A stretch of 64,000 nt of DNA from an uncultured Pelagibacteraceae bacterium (GCA_902517495.1 CABYCO010000003.1:23886-87885), one strand, 5' to 3'; counted from the first letter of the stretch, positions 54,695-63,705 are shown. The notes: a model not told the origin generated them from the letters alone. A program made the numbers and translations.

Positions 54695-56202
54695 TAATTG
54701 TTTAAACCAAATTTTTTTGCTAAAACATTTCTTTGTAATTTTCCTGTTGCTCCTTTTGGAATTTCTTCAACAAAAAAAATTTTTTTTGGTATTTTAAACT
54801 TAGCAAGTTTTTCTTGAGCATATTGTAAAACGTCATTTTCTGAACATGTCTCACCACTTTTTATTATAATTGCGCTAGCAATATTTTCTCCAAGCATTTT
54901 ATCATCATAACCAAAACAAACTGCTTGATCTATAAATGGATGGTCCATTAATACGTTATCAACTTCTAATGGAGATATTTTTTCTCCACCTTTATTAATT
55001 ATTTCTTTTAATCTTCCTGAAATCTTTAAGTAACCCTCTTTATCAAAATAACCTTGATCGCCGGTTCTAAACCAACCATTGGTAAAACTTTTTTTGTTTG
55101 CTTCTTCATTATTATCGTATCCAAGAGTTACATTTTCACCTTTTATACACACTTCTCCTTCATCACCTTGTTTTAGCACTTCCCCATTTTCATTCATTAT
55201 ACATACCTCTGGGCCTGCTGGAAGGCCTACAAATCCTGCTTTTTGTTGCTTAGGTGGCAATGGATTGGAAGTCATTTGGTGAGTAGCTTCAGTCATACCG
55301 TATGCTTCAATTACTGGACAACTGAAAACATCATTTAAATCATTAAATACTGCTGGTGGTAAAGATGCAGATGATGATCTAATTAACCTTAGTTTTAGTC
55401 CCTTAGCAATTTCTAAATTTCTATGTGCTCTTAACAAAATAGTTTGATGCATTGTGGGTACTCCCGAGTACCAGGTTATTTTTTCTGACTTAGCTAAATC
55501 TAAAAATTTGATAGCATTAAAACCATTTGATGCACACACAGATGCACCAGCTTTCATTGATGAAGCTAAAATAGCTATCAGACCATGTATATGAAAAAGT
55601 GGCATAATATTAAGACAATGGTCATTTTCTGAAAGATTTAAACTTTTAGAAATATTTTCTGCTGAAGAAAAAATATTTTTATTTGTTAAAGGAACAATCT
55701 TTGGTCTTGATGTAGTACCAGAGGTGTGTAGCACTAATGCCTCGTCGCTTTCATTGGGTAAAGAATATTCACTCTCTTTTTTATAAATATCAAATATTCC
55801 TGAAGGTCCATCATTTTCTGGATTAATTTCACATAGTTCTATTTTTAATTTTTTTGCTACTTCGACAACTGGATTTTCAGAGTTTTTTTCAACCAAAACA
55901 ATTTTTGGATTTAAATCTTTTAAATAAAATTCATACTCTTCAGATTTATATGAGGGATTTAAAGGTGCTGCAGACATATAACTTGAAATAGCCAAAAAAC
56001 TTGAAGCCATGTAAGGCCCATTTGGTAAAACTATCGCTGCTCTATCTTTGTTTGATAATCCATTTCCAGCTAGCTGTTTAGAAATTTTATCGATAAATAA
56101 TTTTAAATCTTCGTAACTTAGTTTAGACTGGCTTTCAGAAGTTAGAGCAACATTTTTGTTACTTGCATTTTCAAAAATGTTTCTTACAATTCTTTTTGAC
56201 AT
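54694..56202 (-). CDS. Acyl-CoA synthetase, oxalate-CoA ligase (AAE3/Pcs60)-like
   Basis: A 502-residue adenylate-forming enzyme. The AMP-binding P-loop LHTSGTTSRPKIVPLT, MPLFHIHGLIA, IRSSSASLPPAVF, EAYGMTEATHQMTSNPLPP, the GWFRTGDQGYFD hinge region and the catalytic Lys in KGATGKLQRN are all present. The combination HTSGTTSRPK with GMTEATHQMTSNPLPP is what I recall for plant AAE3 and yeast Pcs60, which activate oxalate, so a short dicarboxylate is a reasonable substrate guess. General fatty or aryl acid activation cannot be excluded. It is 3 bases downstream of the GGT-family gene. Confidence 0.82.
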   Translation of the reverse strand: MSKRIVRNIFENASNKNVALTSESQSKLSYEDLKLFIDKISKQLAGNGLSNKDRAAIVLPNGPYMASSFLAISSYMSAAPLNPSYKSEEYEFYLKDLNPKIVLVEKNSENPVVEVAKKLKIELCEINPENDGPSGIFDIYKKESEYSLPNESDEALVLHTSGTTSRPKIVPLTNKNIFSSAENISKSLNLSENDHCLNIMPLFHIHGLIAILASSMKAGASVCASNGFNAIKFLDLAKSEKITWYSGVPTMHQTILLRAHRNLEIAKGLKLRLIRSSSASLPPAVFNDLNDVFSCPVIEAYGMTEATHQMTSNPLPPKQQKAGFVGLPAGPEVCIMNENGEVLKQGDEGEVCIKGENVTLGYDNNEEANKKSFTNGWFRTGDQGYFDKEGYLKISGRLKEIINKGGEKISPLEVDNVLMDHPFIDQAVCFGYDDKMLGENIASAIIIKSGETCSENDVLQYAQEKLAKFKIPKKIFFVEEIPKGATGKLQRNVLAKKFGLNN

Positions 56203-56205
56203 TAT

Positions 56206-57789
56206 TTAATACCCTTTTGCGTAACCGTCTTTTCTTGGATCAGACCCTCCTAAAAGGTCACCTTCTGTTCGATTTATTTTTATAGCTTGACCACCACCAT
56301 GAGTGCCATCAATATACTCAACATTATGACCGATTTCTTTCAATTCGTTAAAAATTTGATTATCAACTGATTTTTCAAGCTTATAAATATTGTTAAAATG
56401 AAAGGCTCTTGGAAAACTTAAAGCTTCTTGAGGCCCCATGCCATAATCAATCATATTATTTAAAACATGCACCTGTCCTACTGGCTGATATTGCCCTCCC
56501 ATAACCCCATAGCTTAAAGTTGCATTGTTATCTTTATCAATGACCATACCTGGAATAATAGTATGTAATGGTCTTTTTAAGCCTTCTATACAGTTTGGGT
56601 GTCCATGCTCTACTCTGAAATTTGTACCTCTGTTATGTAAAAGTATTCCACTTTTGTTTGTAGTGATACCTGATCCAAATACATAACAAACAGAATTAAT
56701 TATGGATACACTATTTAAGTCTTTATCTACAACTGTTAGATAAATTGTTTCTGGGTGAGCTGGAATATTTAAGTCACCAACATCACAGCAAGAATTGAGG
56801 TTAATTTTATTTAAAATATCTTCAATATTCTTATTACTTAAAATTTCATCTAAATCAAAATTTACAAAATTTGGATCGCCCAAACTTGTTTCTTTAACCT
56901 TATAAGCTTGTTTTGTAACCTCGGCTTCAAGATGAAATCTTTCTGTACTATTGAATTTATAGTTTTGAATATTTAGTTTCTCTAATAATTTCATCATTAT
57001 CAAAACAGTTACCCCAGGTCCATTTGGAGGACATTGATGAATAAATTCATCTCTATAACTAGATTTTATTGTTTCTGATCTTATTGTGTTCTGTTTAGAA
57101 AAATCCTCAAAAGTATGTACACCCCCTAATTCATTTAAACTTTCAATTATATCCTTTGCAGTTTCACCCTCATAAAATTCTTTACTTCCTTTTTTACTAA
57201 TTGCCTCTAATGTTTCTCCTAATGGAATATTTTTCATTAATTCATTTTCTTGATAAGTACGACCTTCTTTTAAAAAGATTTTTTTAGAATTTTCATTACC
57301 ATTAATTTTATTTAAACTATTATGCCACGCATTTGACACTACTTTAGAAATCTTGTGGCCATTTTTTGCAATATCAATCGCACCTAAAAATAATTGTTCA
57401 AAATCTAATTTACCAAATTCTTTATGAATAGTTTCCCAAGCATGAACTGCACCAGGAATCGTGACAGAATGAGGACTCGTTAATCCAATTTTATCTATAT
57501 TTTTTTCTTTAAAGAAATCATAACTTAACTTCTCTGGTGCTAAACCAGATCCATTAAAAGACACTGCATCTTTATTATTCATTTTAACTATTGCAAAGCA
57601 GTCTCCTCCAATACTAGTCGCGTTAGGTTCAACCACAGATAAAACAATTGAAGCCGCAATCGAAGCATCTACTGCATTTCCTCCCATTTTAAGTATTTTT
57701 AAGGCCTCTTCAGTTGCTAATGGATGAGATGTTGCAGCCATAGCATTTGCTGACCGTGCATCTTTATCTTTAGTTGATTGATTATTCAT
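56206..57789 (-). CDS. ggt: Gamma-glutamyltransferase family protein
   Basis: A 527-residue Ntn-hydrolase. The N-terminal ATSHPLATEEALKILKMGGNAVDA and GGDCFAIV are typical GGT sequence. The autoprocessing/nucleophile threonine is most likely Thr348 (HPETIYLTVVDKD), followed by FGSGI, with GGQYQPVGQVHVLNN near the C-terminus. No signal peptide is visible, so the enzyme is probably cytosolic, unlike periplasmic E. coli Ggt. It resembles the YwrD-like branch, whose substrates are not well known. It leads a three-gene unit with the CoA ligase and the reductase and diverges from the MFS gene across 26 bases. Confidence 0.87.
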   Translation of the reverse strand: MNNQSTKDKDARSANAMAATSHPLATEEALKILKMGGNAVDASIAASIVLSVVEPNATSIGGDCFAIVKMNNKDAVSFNGSGLAPEKLSYDFFKEKNIDKIGLTSPHSVTIPGAVHAWETIHKEFGKLDFEQLFLGAIDIAKNGHKISKVVSNAWHNSLNKINGNENSKKIFLKEGRTYQENELMKNIPLGETLEAISKKGSKEFYEGETAKDIIESLNELGGVHTFEDFSKQNTIRSETIKSSYRDEFIHQCPPNGPGVTVLIMMKLLEKLNIQNYKFNSTERFHLEAEVTKQAYKVKETSLGDPNFVNFDLDEILSNKNIEDILNKINLNSCCDVGDLNIPAHPETIYLTVVDKDLNSVSIINSVCYVFGSGITTNKSGILLHNRGTNFRVEHGHPNCIEGLKRPLHTIIPGMVIDKDNNATLSYGVMGGQYQPVGQVHVLNNMIDYGMGPQEALSFPRAFHFNNIYKLEKSVDNQIFNELKEIGHNVEYIDGTHGGGQAIKINRTEGDLLGGSDPRKDGYAKGY

Positions 57790-57815
57790 AGTAATGATTA
57801 ATTAGAAAGATATAA

Positions 57816-59027
57816 ATGATAAACAAAGCAAATAAAAGTATTATAATTTTTTGTGTATTTGCATTTGGTTTTTTTATTTCTAATTTATTAAGATCAATTA
57901 CTGCAACTCTTACTCCAGTACTCACAAGTGAATTCGATTTAACAGCAGGTAACCTTGGACTGCTAGCAGGTGGATATTTTTTGGGTTTTTCTTTGATGCA
58001 AATACCAGCTGGCTTACTTCTTGATAAGCATGGGCCCAAAAAAGTAGTAGCATATCTCTTATTAATAGCACTAGTTAGTACCATTTCTTTCGCATTTGCA
58101 AAAAGTTTTACAGGTTTATTAATTTCTAGATTTTTTATAGGTGTTGGTGTTGCAGCATGCTTAATGGGGCCTTTGACTGGGTACCGTGTTTGGTTTGAAG
58201 ATAAATATCAACAAAGAGCTAATTCATGGATGCTGATGGTAGCAAGTTTTGGTTTTGTTATTTCAACACTACCAGTGCAAATTTTACTTCCAGTAATTGG
58301 ATGGCGATTTATTTTTTTATTAATTTCTATTCTAATTTTGTTAAGTATAATTTTAATATTAGTTTTTGCTCCATCTTGGAATACTAATATTCAAAATCAA
58401 AGCATACAAAAAAAAGGTAATCTTTCGGATGTTTGGAAGAATAAATTTTTTATAAGTTTAGTCCCTTTAGCTTTTTTAAATTATGGTGGCGTCCAAGCAA
58501 TTCAGACTTTATGGGCTGGCCCATGGATGTTAAATGTTGCGGGATACTCTCCGCTTGAAAGTGCAACAGGTTTATTTTGGATTAACATTACAATGTTATT
58601 TGCGTTTATGTTTTGGGGATATATTTTACCAAAATTATCATCTTTAGGTATCGATAGTATAAAGATAGTAAAAATTGGTCTTCCTATAAGTTACATAATT
58701 TTATTTTGTATAATAATTATGGGACAAAAAGCTGGAGCTACAATGTTTACATTTTATATTTTATCGTCGATAGTTTTATCTTTGACTCAGCCTGCCCTAG
58801 CTTTAAGTTTCCCACAGAATCTTGCTGGAAAATCATTAACCTCTTTGAACGTATTTATACATTCAGGTACATTTTTTGTTCAATGGAGTATAGGCTTATT
58901 AATTGATCTTTCTAGTAAAATGGGTGCAGACACTATTACAAGCTATAAAATTTCTTTCTCAATATTTTTATTTTTGTGCATTTTAAGTTATCTTTTTTTT
59001 ATATTTTTTAATAAAAATGAGAATTAA
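57816..59027 (+). CDS. MFS transporter
   Basis: A 403-residue permease with about 12 hydrophobic helices. The MFS signature after helix 2 (GGYFLGFSLMQIPAGLLLDKHGPKKV) and FIGVGVAACLMGPLTG in helix 4 are clear; the general pattern resembles the CynX/NarK-like group of anion and organic-acid carriers. The substrate is unknown. Its 3' end overlaps the hydrolase gene by 11 bases if the first ATG of the latter is used. The divergent GGT-family gene suggests it may import a compound handled by that cluster. Confidence 0.82.
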   Translation: MINKANKSIIIFCVFAFGFFISNLLRSITATLTPVLTSEFDLTAGNLGLLAGGYFLGFSLMQIPAGLLLDKHGPKKVVAYLLLIALVSTISFAFAKSFTGLLISRFFIGVGVAACLMGPLTGYRVWFEDKYQQRANSWMLMVASFGFVISTLPVQILLPVIGWRFIFLLISILILLSIILILVFAPSWNTNIQNQSIQKKGNLSDVWKNKFFISLVPLAFLNYGGVQAIQTLWAGPWMLNVAGYSPLESATGLFWINITMLFAFMFWGYILPKLSSLGIDSIKIVKIGLPISYIILFCIIIMGQKAGATMFTFYILSSIVLSLTQPALALSFPQNLAGKSLTSLNVFIHSGTFFVQWSIGLLIDLSSKMGADTITSYKISFSIFLFLCILSYLFFIFFNKNEN

Positions 59028-59829
59028 TTTTAAAATGACATTATCAAAATTACTTTTTTTTATTCCTTTAATTTATATTATTATTTGCTTGTTTATTTAC
59101 TTTTACCAAAGAAACCTTCTTTACCATCCAGGTGAAAATAACTATTTAGATGAGGGTCCATTAACTCATAAAATTCAAAAAATATCAGTAAATTCAAAAA
59201 ACGATCTAGTTGGATGGTATTTTTTTAAAAATAAAAATTTTAAAACAATCTTATTTTTTCATGGGAATGCGGGCAAACTTGATAATAGAATTTATAAACT
59301 AAATGAATTTGAAAAAATGGATGTAAATTATCTAATTTTTGCTTACAGGGGTTTTAGTGGAAACAAAGGAAAACCATCTGAATCTGGTTTAAATGAGGAT
59401 GCTCTTGCCGCTAAAAAATGGCTTAATTCAAAAGAAATAGAAGATAAAAATATTATTTTATACGGAGAGTCTCTTGGAACTGCTATAGCCATTAATCTTG
59501 CAAAAGATAATTCATTTTCTGGAGTTATCCTCGAGTCTCCCTTTACTTCAATGGAAACCTTAGCTAAAAAATATTACCCATATCTTCCTGTAAGTATTTT
59601 ATTAAAAGACAAATTCAACTCAATTGACAAATTAAATATGAATAATTCACCGTTATTAGTCATGCATGGAGAAAAAGATAGGATTGTACCTTTCTCTATG
59701 GGAAAAGAAATATATTCAGAATATAAAAATCAAAAATATAGTTATTTTGTAGAGAATGATGATCACATGATGGATTTTAATGAAAATTTAGTAAGATCGC
59801 TTAGATTGTTTATTAGCAATTTAAATTAA
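59017..59829 (+). CDS. Membrane-anchored alpha/beta hydrolase (BEM46/ABHD13-like)
   Basis: A 270-residue hydrolase with an N-terminal membrane helix (about 9-30; YQRNLLYHPGE after it). The oxyanion-hole segment FFHGNAG, the nucleophile Ser152 (LYGESLGTA), Asp221 (MHGEKDRIVPF) and His250 (NDDHMMD) form a complete triad. The fold and layout match the BEM46/ABHD13 group of unknown substrate. An internal ATG at 59035 (MTLSK) would avoid the overlap with the MFS gene and is an equally good start. Confidence 0.82.
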   Translation: MRINFKMTLSKLLFFIPLIYIIICLFIYFYQRNLLYHPGENNYLDEGPLTHKIQKISVNSKNDLVGWYFFKNKNFKTILFFHGNAGKLDNRIYKLNEFEKMDVNYLIFAYRGFSGNKGKPSESGLNEDALAAKKWLNSKEIEDKNIILYGESLGTAIAINLAKDNSFSGVILESPFTSMETLAKKYYPYLPVSILLKDKFNSIDKLNMNNSPLLVMHGEKDRIVPFSMGKEIYSEYKNQKYSYFVENDDHMMDFNENLVRSLRLFISNLN

Positions 59830-59879
59830 GACACAATTTAAACAAACTATAATCAATTTTTTTATTCAAAATTCAATTT

Positions 59880-60440
59880 GTGACGAAAAAAATTGTTTTA
59901 TTTTTGCTTATAATCTATCCACAACTTGCCGTTGGTGATATTAATCATACAAATAATAATAAATATTTTCATATAGGTAAAATGAAATCTTATGATAATG
60001 AATTTACTTTATATTTTAAGACAAGAAGTAAAGCGATTATTGCAAGGGGAGAAAATTCAAATTATTTGAATGATTACCCCCAAGATTTATATTTATTCGA
60101 TCATTTATCGAATACAGATTATCCTTTAATAACATATGAATGGTTTCCAAAAAAAATAAAAAAATTATTTAAAAATTATTCTTATCCATTATTTCCAGAA
60201 GATTTTGCATATTATCTTTTAAATGATAATAATACTCTTATTTTAGTCAGTGGTAAAAAGAGTTTCAATCAAAATTTACAGTATAATATAAAAAATAATG
60301 AATTAAATAATTTTGAAAATTCAGGTAAATTGAATTTTATAATTTCATCTTATGCAAAAATATGTGGCTATAAATCTCATGATAATAATTTTGAATGTAA
60401 ACTTCAAAAACCTTTGGTTTCTAAAAATTTAATCAATTAA
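59880..60440 (+). CDS. Small secreted protein of unknown function
   Basis: I do not recognise this 186-residue protein. It starts at a GTG with a plausible signal peptide (residues 1-19, TKKIVLFLLIIYPQLAVG, cleavage probably before DINHT). The mature part is rich in Asn, Lys, Tyr and Phe with no repeats or obvious catalytic motif, and has two cysteines near the C-terminus (ICGYKSHDNNFECK) that could form a disulfide. It follows the membrane-anchored hydrolase by 50 bases, so both may work in the envelope. The last 8 bases overlap convergent ftsY. Confidence 0.6.
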   Translation: MTKKIVLFLLIIYPQLAVGDINHTNNNKYFHIGKMKSYDNEFTLYFKTRSKAIIARGENSNYLNDYPQDLYLFDHLSNTDYPLITYEWFPKKIKKLFKNYSYPLFPEDFAYYLLNDNNTLILVSGKKSFNQNLQYNIKNNELNNFENSGKLNFIISSYAKICGYKSHDNNFECKLQKPLVSKNLIN

Positions 60441-61350
60441 ATTGAGTAAAAGCATCTGCAAATTGCTCTGCATTAAATATTTGTAAATCATCTATTTTTT
60501 CACCAAGACCTAATCCAATAATTGGTACTTTATATTTTTTTGAGATAGCAATTAATACTCCACCTTTAGCTGTTCCATCAAGTTTGGTCATAATTAGACC
60601 TGTGATTTTAATAATTTTATCAAATTCTTCTAATTGATTTATTATATTTTGCCCTGATGTTGCATCCAAAACTAAGATTACATCTTGTGGTGCACTTTCA
60701 TCTGTCTTTTTAATGACATTTGCAATTTTTTTAAATTCATCCATCAAATTTTTCTTATTTTGTAATCTGCCAGCTGTATCAATAAGTACCTGACAAATAT
60801 TGTTGTTTTTTGCGTGTTCTATCGCCTTATACGCAACTGAAGCTGGGTCAGATCCTGGATTTGATTTAATAATTGTTGCGCCAACTTTATCAGACCAAGA
60901 TTCTAGCTGATCAATAGCTGCTGCCCTAAAGGTATCGCAAGCAGAAAATATTACTTCTGAGCCGTTATCTTTAAATATTTTACCAATTTTTCCTATAGTC
61001 GTAGTTTTACCTACTCCGTTTACACCAGATACTAATGTTACATTTAAATTTTCTTTTTTTTCAAAAAAATCTTTTCTTTCTAAAGGTATCATCAATTCCA
61101 GGATATACTCCTTTAGAACTAAATTTATTTCTTCAACTGCATCTTTTTTTGGATCTATTTTTTTTTGAGAGATAATACTTTTTATTTCAGATGAGGCATC
61201 AATACCAACATCAGAACTAATCAAAAATTCTTCAATCTTATTTAATGTTTCATCATCAATTTCCTTTTTTACAATTATTTCTCTAAGTCCTGAGGAAATA
61301 CTGTCAGCACTTTTTTTAAAACCTAATTTGAACTTTTCAAAAATACCCAT
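60433..61350 (-). CDS. ftsY: Signal recognition particle receptor FtsY
   Basis: A 305-residue SRP GTPase. The long acidic N-terminal A domain of E. coli FtsY is missing; only the N domain (about 1-95) and G domain remain, with G1 GVNGVGKTT at 109-117, DTFRAAAIDQL, DTAGRLQNKKNLMDE, TKLDGTAKGG and the terminal GLGLGEKIDDLQ. It docks ribosome-SRP complexes at the membrane. It shares one base with dapF and lies opposite ffh, its partner GTPase. Confidence 0.96.
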   Translation of the reverse strand: MGIFEKFKLGFKKSADSISSGLREIIVKKEIDDETLNKIEEFLISSDVGIDASSEIKSIISQKKIDPKKDAVEEINLVLKEYILELMIPLERKDFFEKKENLNVTLVSGVNGVGKTTTIGKIGKIFKDNGSEVIFSACDTFRAAAIDQLESWSDKVGATIIKSNPGSDPASVAYKAIEHAKNNNICQVLIDTAGRLQNKKNLMDEFKKIANVIKKTDESAPQDVILVLDATSGQNIINQLEEFDKIIKITGLIMTKLDGTAKGGVLIAISKKYKVPIIGLGLGEKIDDLQIFNAEQFADAFTQFN

Positions 61351-62174
61351 TAGATATTTATGTCTATTTCTTTGATACTAGACACTGGACCTTTCATATG
61401 AATTTGTTGATTTTCGTCAATAGAAATTACTAATTTACCTAAACTAAATTCAATTTCAGTTCTAGAATTTTCTAAATTTTCTAAATTTGCTGCTACTGCT
61501 GTTGCACAAGCAGCGGTCCCACATGCTTTTGTTAAGCCTGCACCTCTTTCCCAAACTCTAACTTTATAATAATTTTTATTTATTTTTTGTGCGAGTGTTA
61601 AATTGCATTTTTCTGGAAATAATTCATGATTTTCAATCTCAGGTCCAATTTTCTCTATATTAAAATTTTCTATTTCATTAACAAAGAAAATAGTATGAGG
61701 ATTACCTACATTTACAGCAATACCACCAGATATTTCTTGGTTGTTTTTATCCCTTATACTTATACCTAAATTTTTAGTATCTAGATTTTCAGATAAAGGA
61801 ATTTCTTTCCAATTAGTTTTTGGTACACCAATTATTGTTTCAACTTGACCATCATCAAGTAGGTTTGAATTTAATTGTTTTGATGCTACTCGAAGGTTTA
61901 TACTTTTTTTGTTTTTTTCTTTTGATAGTAAGTACGCAACACATCTTGTGCCATTTCCACATGCATCTGACCCAGAGCCATCAGAATTATAAAATACTAG
62001 TTCAGCATCAGTATCATTACTTTTGTTAATATAGATTAGTTGGTCACAACCAACAAAATCTCTATCACAAATCTTAACAATTTGGTTTTTGCTTAATTCT
62101 ATATTTTTTTGTCTTTGGTCAATAATTACAAAATCATTGCCAAGACCATCCATTTTAAAAGCTTTAAATTCCAT
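61350..62174 (-). CDS. dapF: Diaminopimelate epimerase
   Basis: A 274-residue enzyme interconverting LL- and meso-diaminopimelate for lysine and peptidoglycan. The two catalytic cysteines are Cys72 (GSDACGNGTRC) and Cys218 (GLTKACGTAACA). MDGLGNDFVIID at the N-terminus is diagnostic. dapF and ftsY are near neighbours in many alphaproteobacteria, usually with a tRNA-modification methylthiotransferase gene between them; here that gene is missing and they are joined directly. Confidence 0.96.
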   Translation of the reverse strand: MEFKAFKMDGLGNDFVIIDQRQKNIELSKNQIVKICDRDFVGCDQLIYINKSNDTDAELVFYNSDGSGSDACGNGTRCVAYLLSKEKNKKSINLRVASKQLNSNLLDDGQVETIIGVPKTNWKEIPLSENLDTKNLGISIRDKNNQEISGGIAVNVGNPHTIFFVNEIENFNIEKIGPEIENHELFPEKCNLTLAQKINKNYYKVRVWERGAGLTKACGTAACATAVAANLENLENSRTEIEFSLGKLVISIDENQQIHMKGPVSSIKEIDINI

Positions 62175-62198
62175 ATACTTCAGTATTTAACTTATTTA

Positions 62199-62224
62199 TT
62201 GACATTTTGAACCTCTATTATAGT
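62199..62224 (+). promoter_or_regulatory. Promoter for ffh leader RNA and ffh
   Basis: A perfect TTGACA (62199-62204) is followed by TATAGT (62219-62224) with a short 14-base spacer; TAGTTT at 62221-62226 gives 16. Either choice puts initiation near 62231, just where the G+C-rich structured RNA begins. Confidence 0.5.
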
Positions 62225-62230
62225 TTATCG

Positions 62231-62334
62231 CCGTTTCCGCAAAATACAGCAATTTGCGGTGTCTTTGGCAACAAAGAGATCGACACCAGTCAGCGAGAGT
62301 TCGCCCACTGGTGCGATACTTGCTGGATGTGATT
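62231..62334 (+). ncRNA. Structured leader RNA upstream of ffh
   Basis: About 100 bases far richer in G+C than the surroundings, with three successive hairpins. P1: CCGCAAA (62237-62243) with TTTGCGG (62253-62259). P2: GGTGTC (62258-62263) with GACACC (62282-62287), enclosing CTTTG-GCAA-CAAAG (62263-62276), a stem capped by a GNRA tetraloop. P3: CACCAGT (62284-62290) with ACTGGTG (62307-62313), enclosing GCGA/TCGC. It lacks the GGAAGCAGCC-type core of SRP RNA, so it is not 4.5S RNA. It is either a cis-regulatory leader of ffh or a small RNA that ends near the gene. Confidence 0.65.
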
Positions 62335-63693
62335 ATGTTTGAAAATTTAACAAATAAATTTGAAGAAATATTTTCTTCTTTAAAAAAGGCGCCTTCGCTT
62401 GATGAAAAGCAAGTAGATGAGGGTTTGAGAGAGATTAGGCTTGCTCTATTAGAGGCTGATGTATCTTTAGAAGTTGTAAAAGAATTTATTAATAGAGTGA
62501 AACCTAAAGCTCTTGGCCAAGAGATCGTCAGATCTACTTCACCTGGAGAGATGGTGGTTAAAGTTGTTAACGATGAGTTAATTTCTTTTTTAGGCGATAA
62601 AAATTCTGAAATAGAATTAAATGTAGTACCTCCAGTCCCTATGATGCTTGTGGGGCTTCAAGGTTCAGGAAAAACAACTACAACTGCAAAACTTGCTAGA
62701 TTTTTAGAGATTAATAAAAAGAAAAAAGTAATGATGGCTAGTCTTGATGTCTATAGACCAGCTGCACAAGAGCAATTAAGGCTTTTGGGTGAGCAAAATA
62801 ATATAATAACGCTTCCAGTCATCAAAGATCAACTTCCTGCAGATATTTGTAGAAGAGCGATTAGTGCTGCTAACCTTAATGGAGCAGATGTAATTCTCTT
62901 TGATACAGCTGGAAGAACTCAAATTGATTTACAGATGATGAGTGAGATTAAACAAATTGAAAGTATTATAAATCCGTCAGAAACAATTCTTGTCGCAGAT
63001 TCTTTGACTGGCCAAGTAGCAGCTAATGTTGCTAAAGAATTTAAAAGTACTGTTAATCTGACAGGTATTATTCTTACAAGATCAGATGGTGATGGAAGAG
63101 GTGGAGCAGCATTAAGTATGAAATATGTTGCAGATGTTCCAATTAAATTTTTAGGAGTTGGTGAAAAGATAGAAAATTTTGAAGTTTTTCACCCAGACAG
63201 AATTGCCAATAGAATTTTAGGTATGGGAGATATTGTTTCCCTTGTTGAAAAGGCTGCAGAAGATCTAGATGAAGAAAAAATAAAAAAAACAGAGGAAAAA
63301 TTAAAAAAAGGTCAGTTCTCGTTAGAGGATTATCTTACTCAGCTAAGACAAATGAAAAAAATGGGTGGTATTGAAGGTATAATGTCTTTTTTGCCTGGAG
63401 TTTCAAAAGTTAAATCTCAAATGGAACAAGCAGGAGTGGATGAAAAAATAATTAGTCAAAACGAAGCAGTAATATTATCAATGACTAAAAAAGAGCGTGA
63501 AAACCCTAAGATTATAGATGGTTCTAGAAAAAAAAGAATTGCTAATGGCTCAGGAACAGACGTAGCCACTATCAATAAATTGCTTAAGCAATTTAAGATG
63601 ATGTCAGAAATGATGAAAAAAATGTCTAAAGGAAATACAAAAGGGATGATGGATAAAGGCATACCACCAGAACTTTTTAATCAATTAAAATAA
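62335..63693 (+). CDS. ffh: Signal recognition particle protein Ffh
   Basis: A 452-residue SRP54 homologue. N domain 1-95 (MFENLTNKFEEIFSSLKK), G1 GLQGSGKTTT at about 107-116, DVYRPAAQEQL, DTAGRTQIDLQMM, RSDGDGRGGAALS and LGVGEKIENFEVFHPDRIA. The Met-rich M domain follows from about 320, with the RNA-binding RIANGSGT. The open frame continues upstream to 62254, but that part translates the structured RNA and has no family similarity, so I take the ATG at 62335. It precedes rpsP by 12 bases, a widely conserved pairing. Confidence 0.97.
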   Translation: MFENLTNKFEEIFSSLKKAPSLDEKQVDEGLREIRLALLEADVSLEVVKEFINRVKPKALGQEIVRSTSPGEMVVKVVNDELISFLGDKNSEIELNVVPPVPMMLVGLQGSGKTTTTAKLARFLEINKKKKVMMASLDVYRPAAQEQLRLLGEQNNIITLPVIKDQLPADICRRAISAANLNGADVILFDTAGRTQIDLQMMSEIKQIESIINPSETILVADSLTGQVAANVAKEFKSTVNLTGIILTRSDGDGRGGAALSMKYVADVPIKFLGVGEKIENFEVFHPDRIANRILGMGDIVSLVEKAAEDLDEEKIKKTEEKLKKGQFSLEDYLTQLRQMKKMGGIEGIMSFLPGVSKVKSQMEQAGVDEKIISQNEAVILSMTKKERENPKIIDGSRKKRIANGSGTDVATINKLLKQFKMMSEMMKKMSKGNTKGMMDKGIPPELFNQLK

Positions 63694-63705
63694 ATAGGAG
63701 AACAA

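Noticed and set aside
57782-58084. 100-residue frame on the minus strand across the ggt/MFS gap
   Set aside because: It is antisense to the start of the MFS gene and shows low-complexity, non-family sequence.
62254-62334. In-frame upstream extension of ffh
   Set aside because: The extra 27 residues would be read from the structured leader RNA and have no similarity to Ffh N-termini, whose family start MFENLTNKF lies at 62335.
62231-62334. 4.5S SRP RNA gene beside ffh
   Set aside because: The conserved SRP domain IV core (GGAAGCAGCC-type internal loop with GGAA tetraloop) is absent, and the fold is three separate hairpins, not one long rod.
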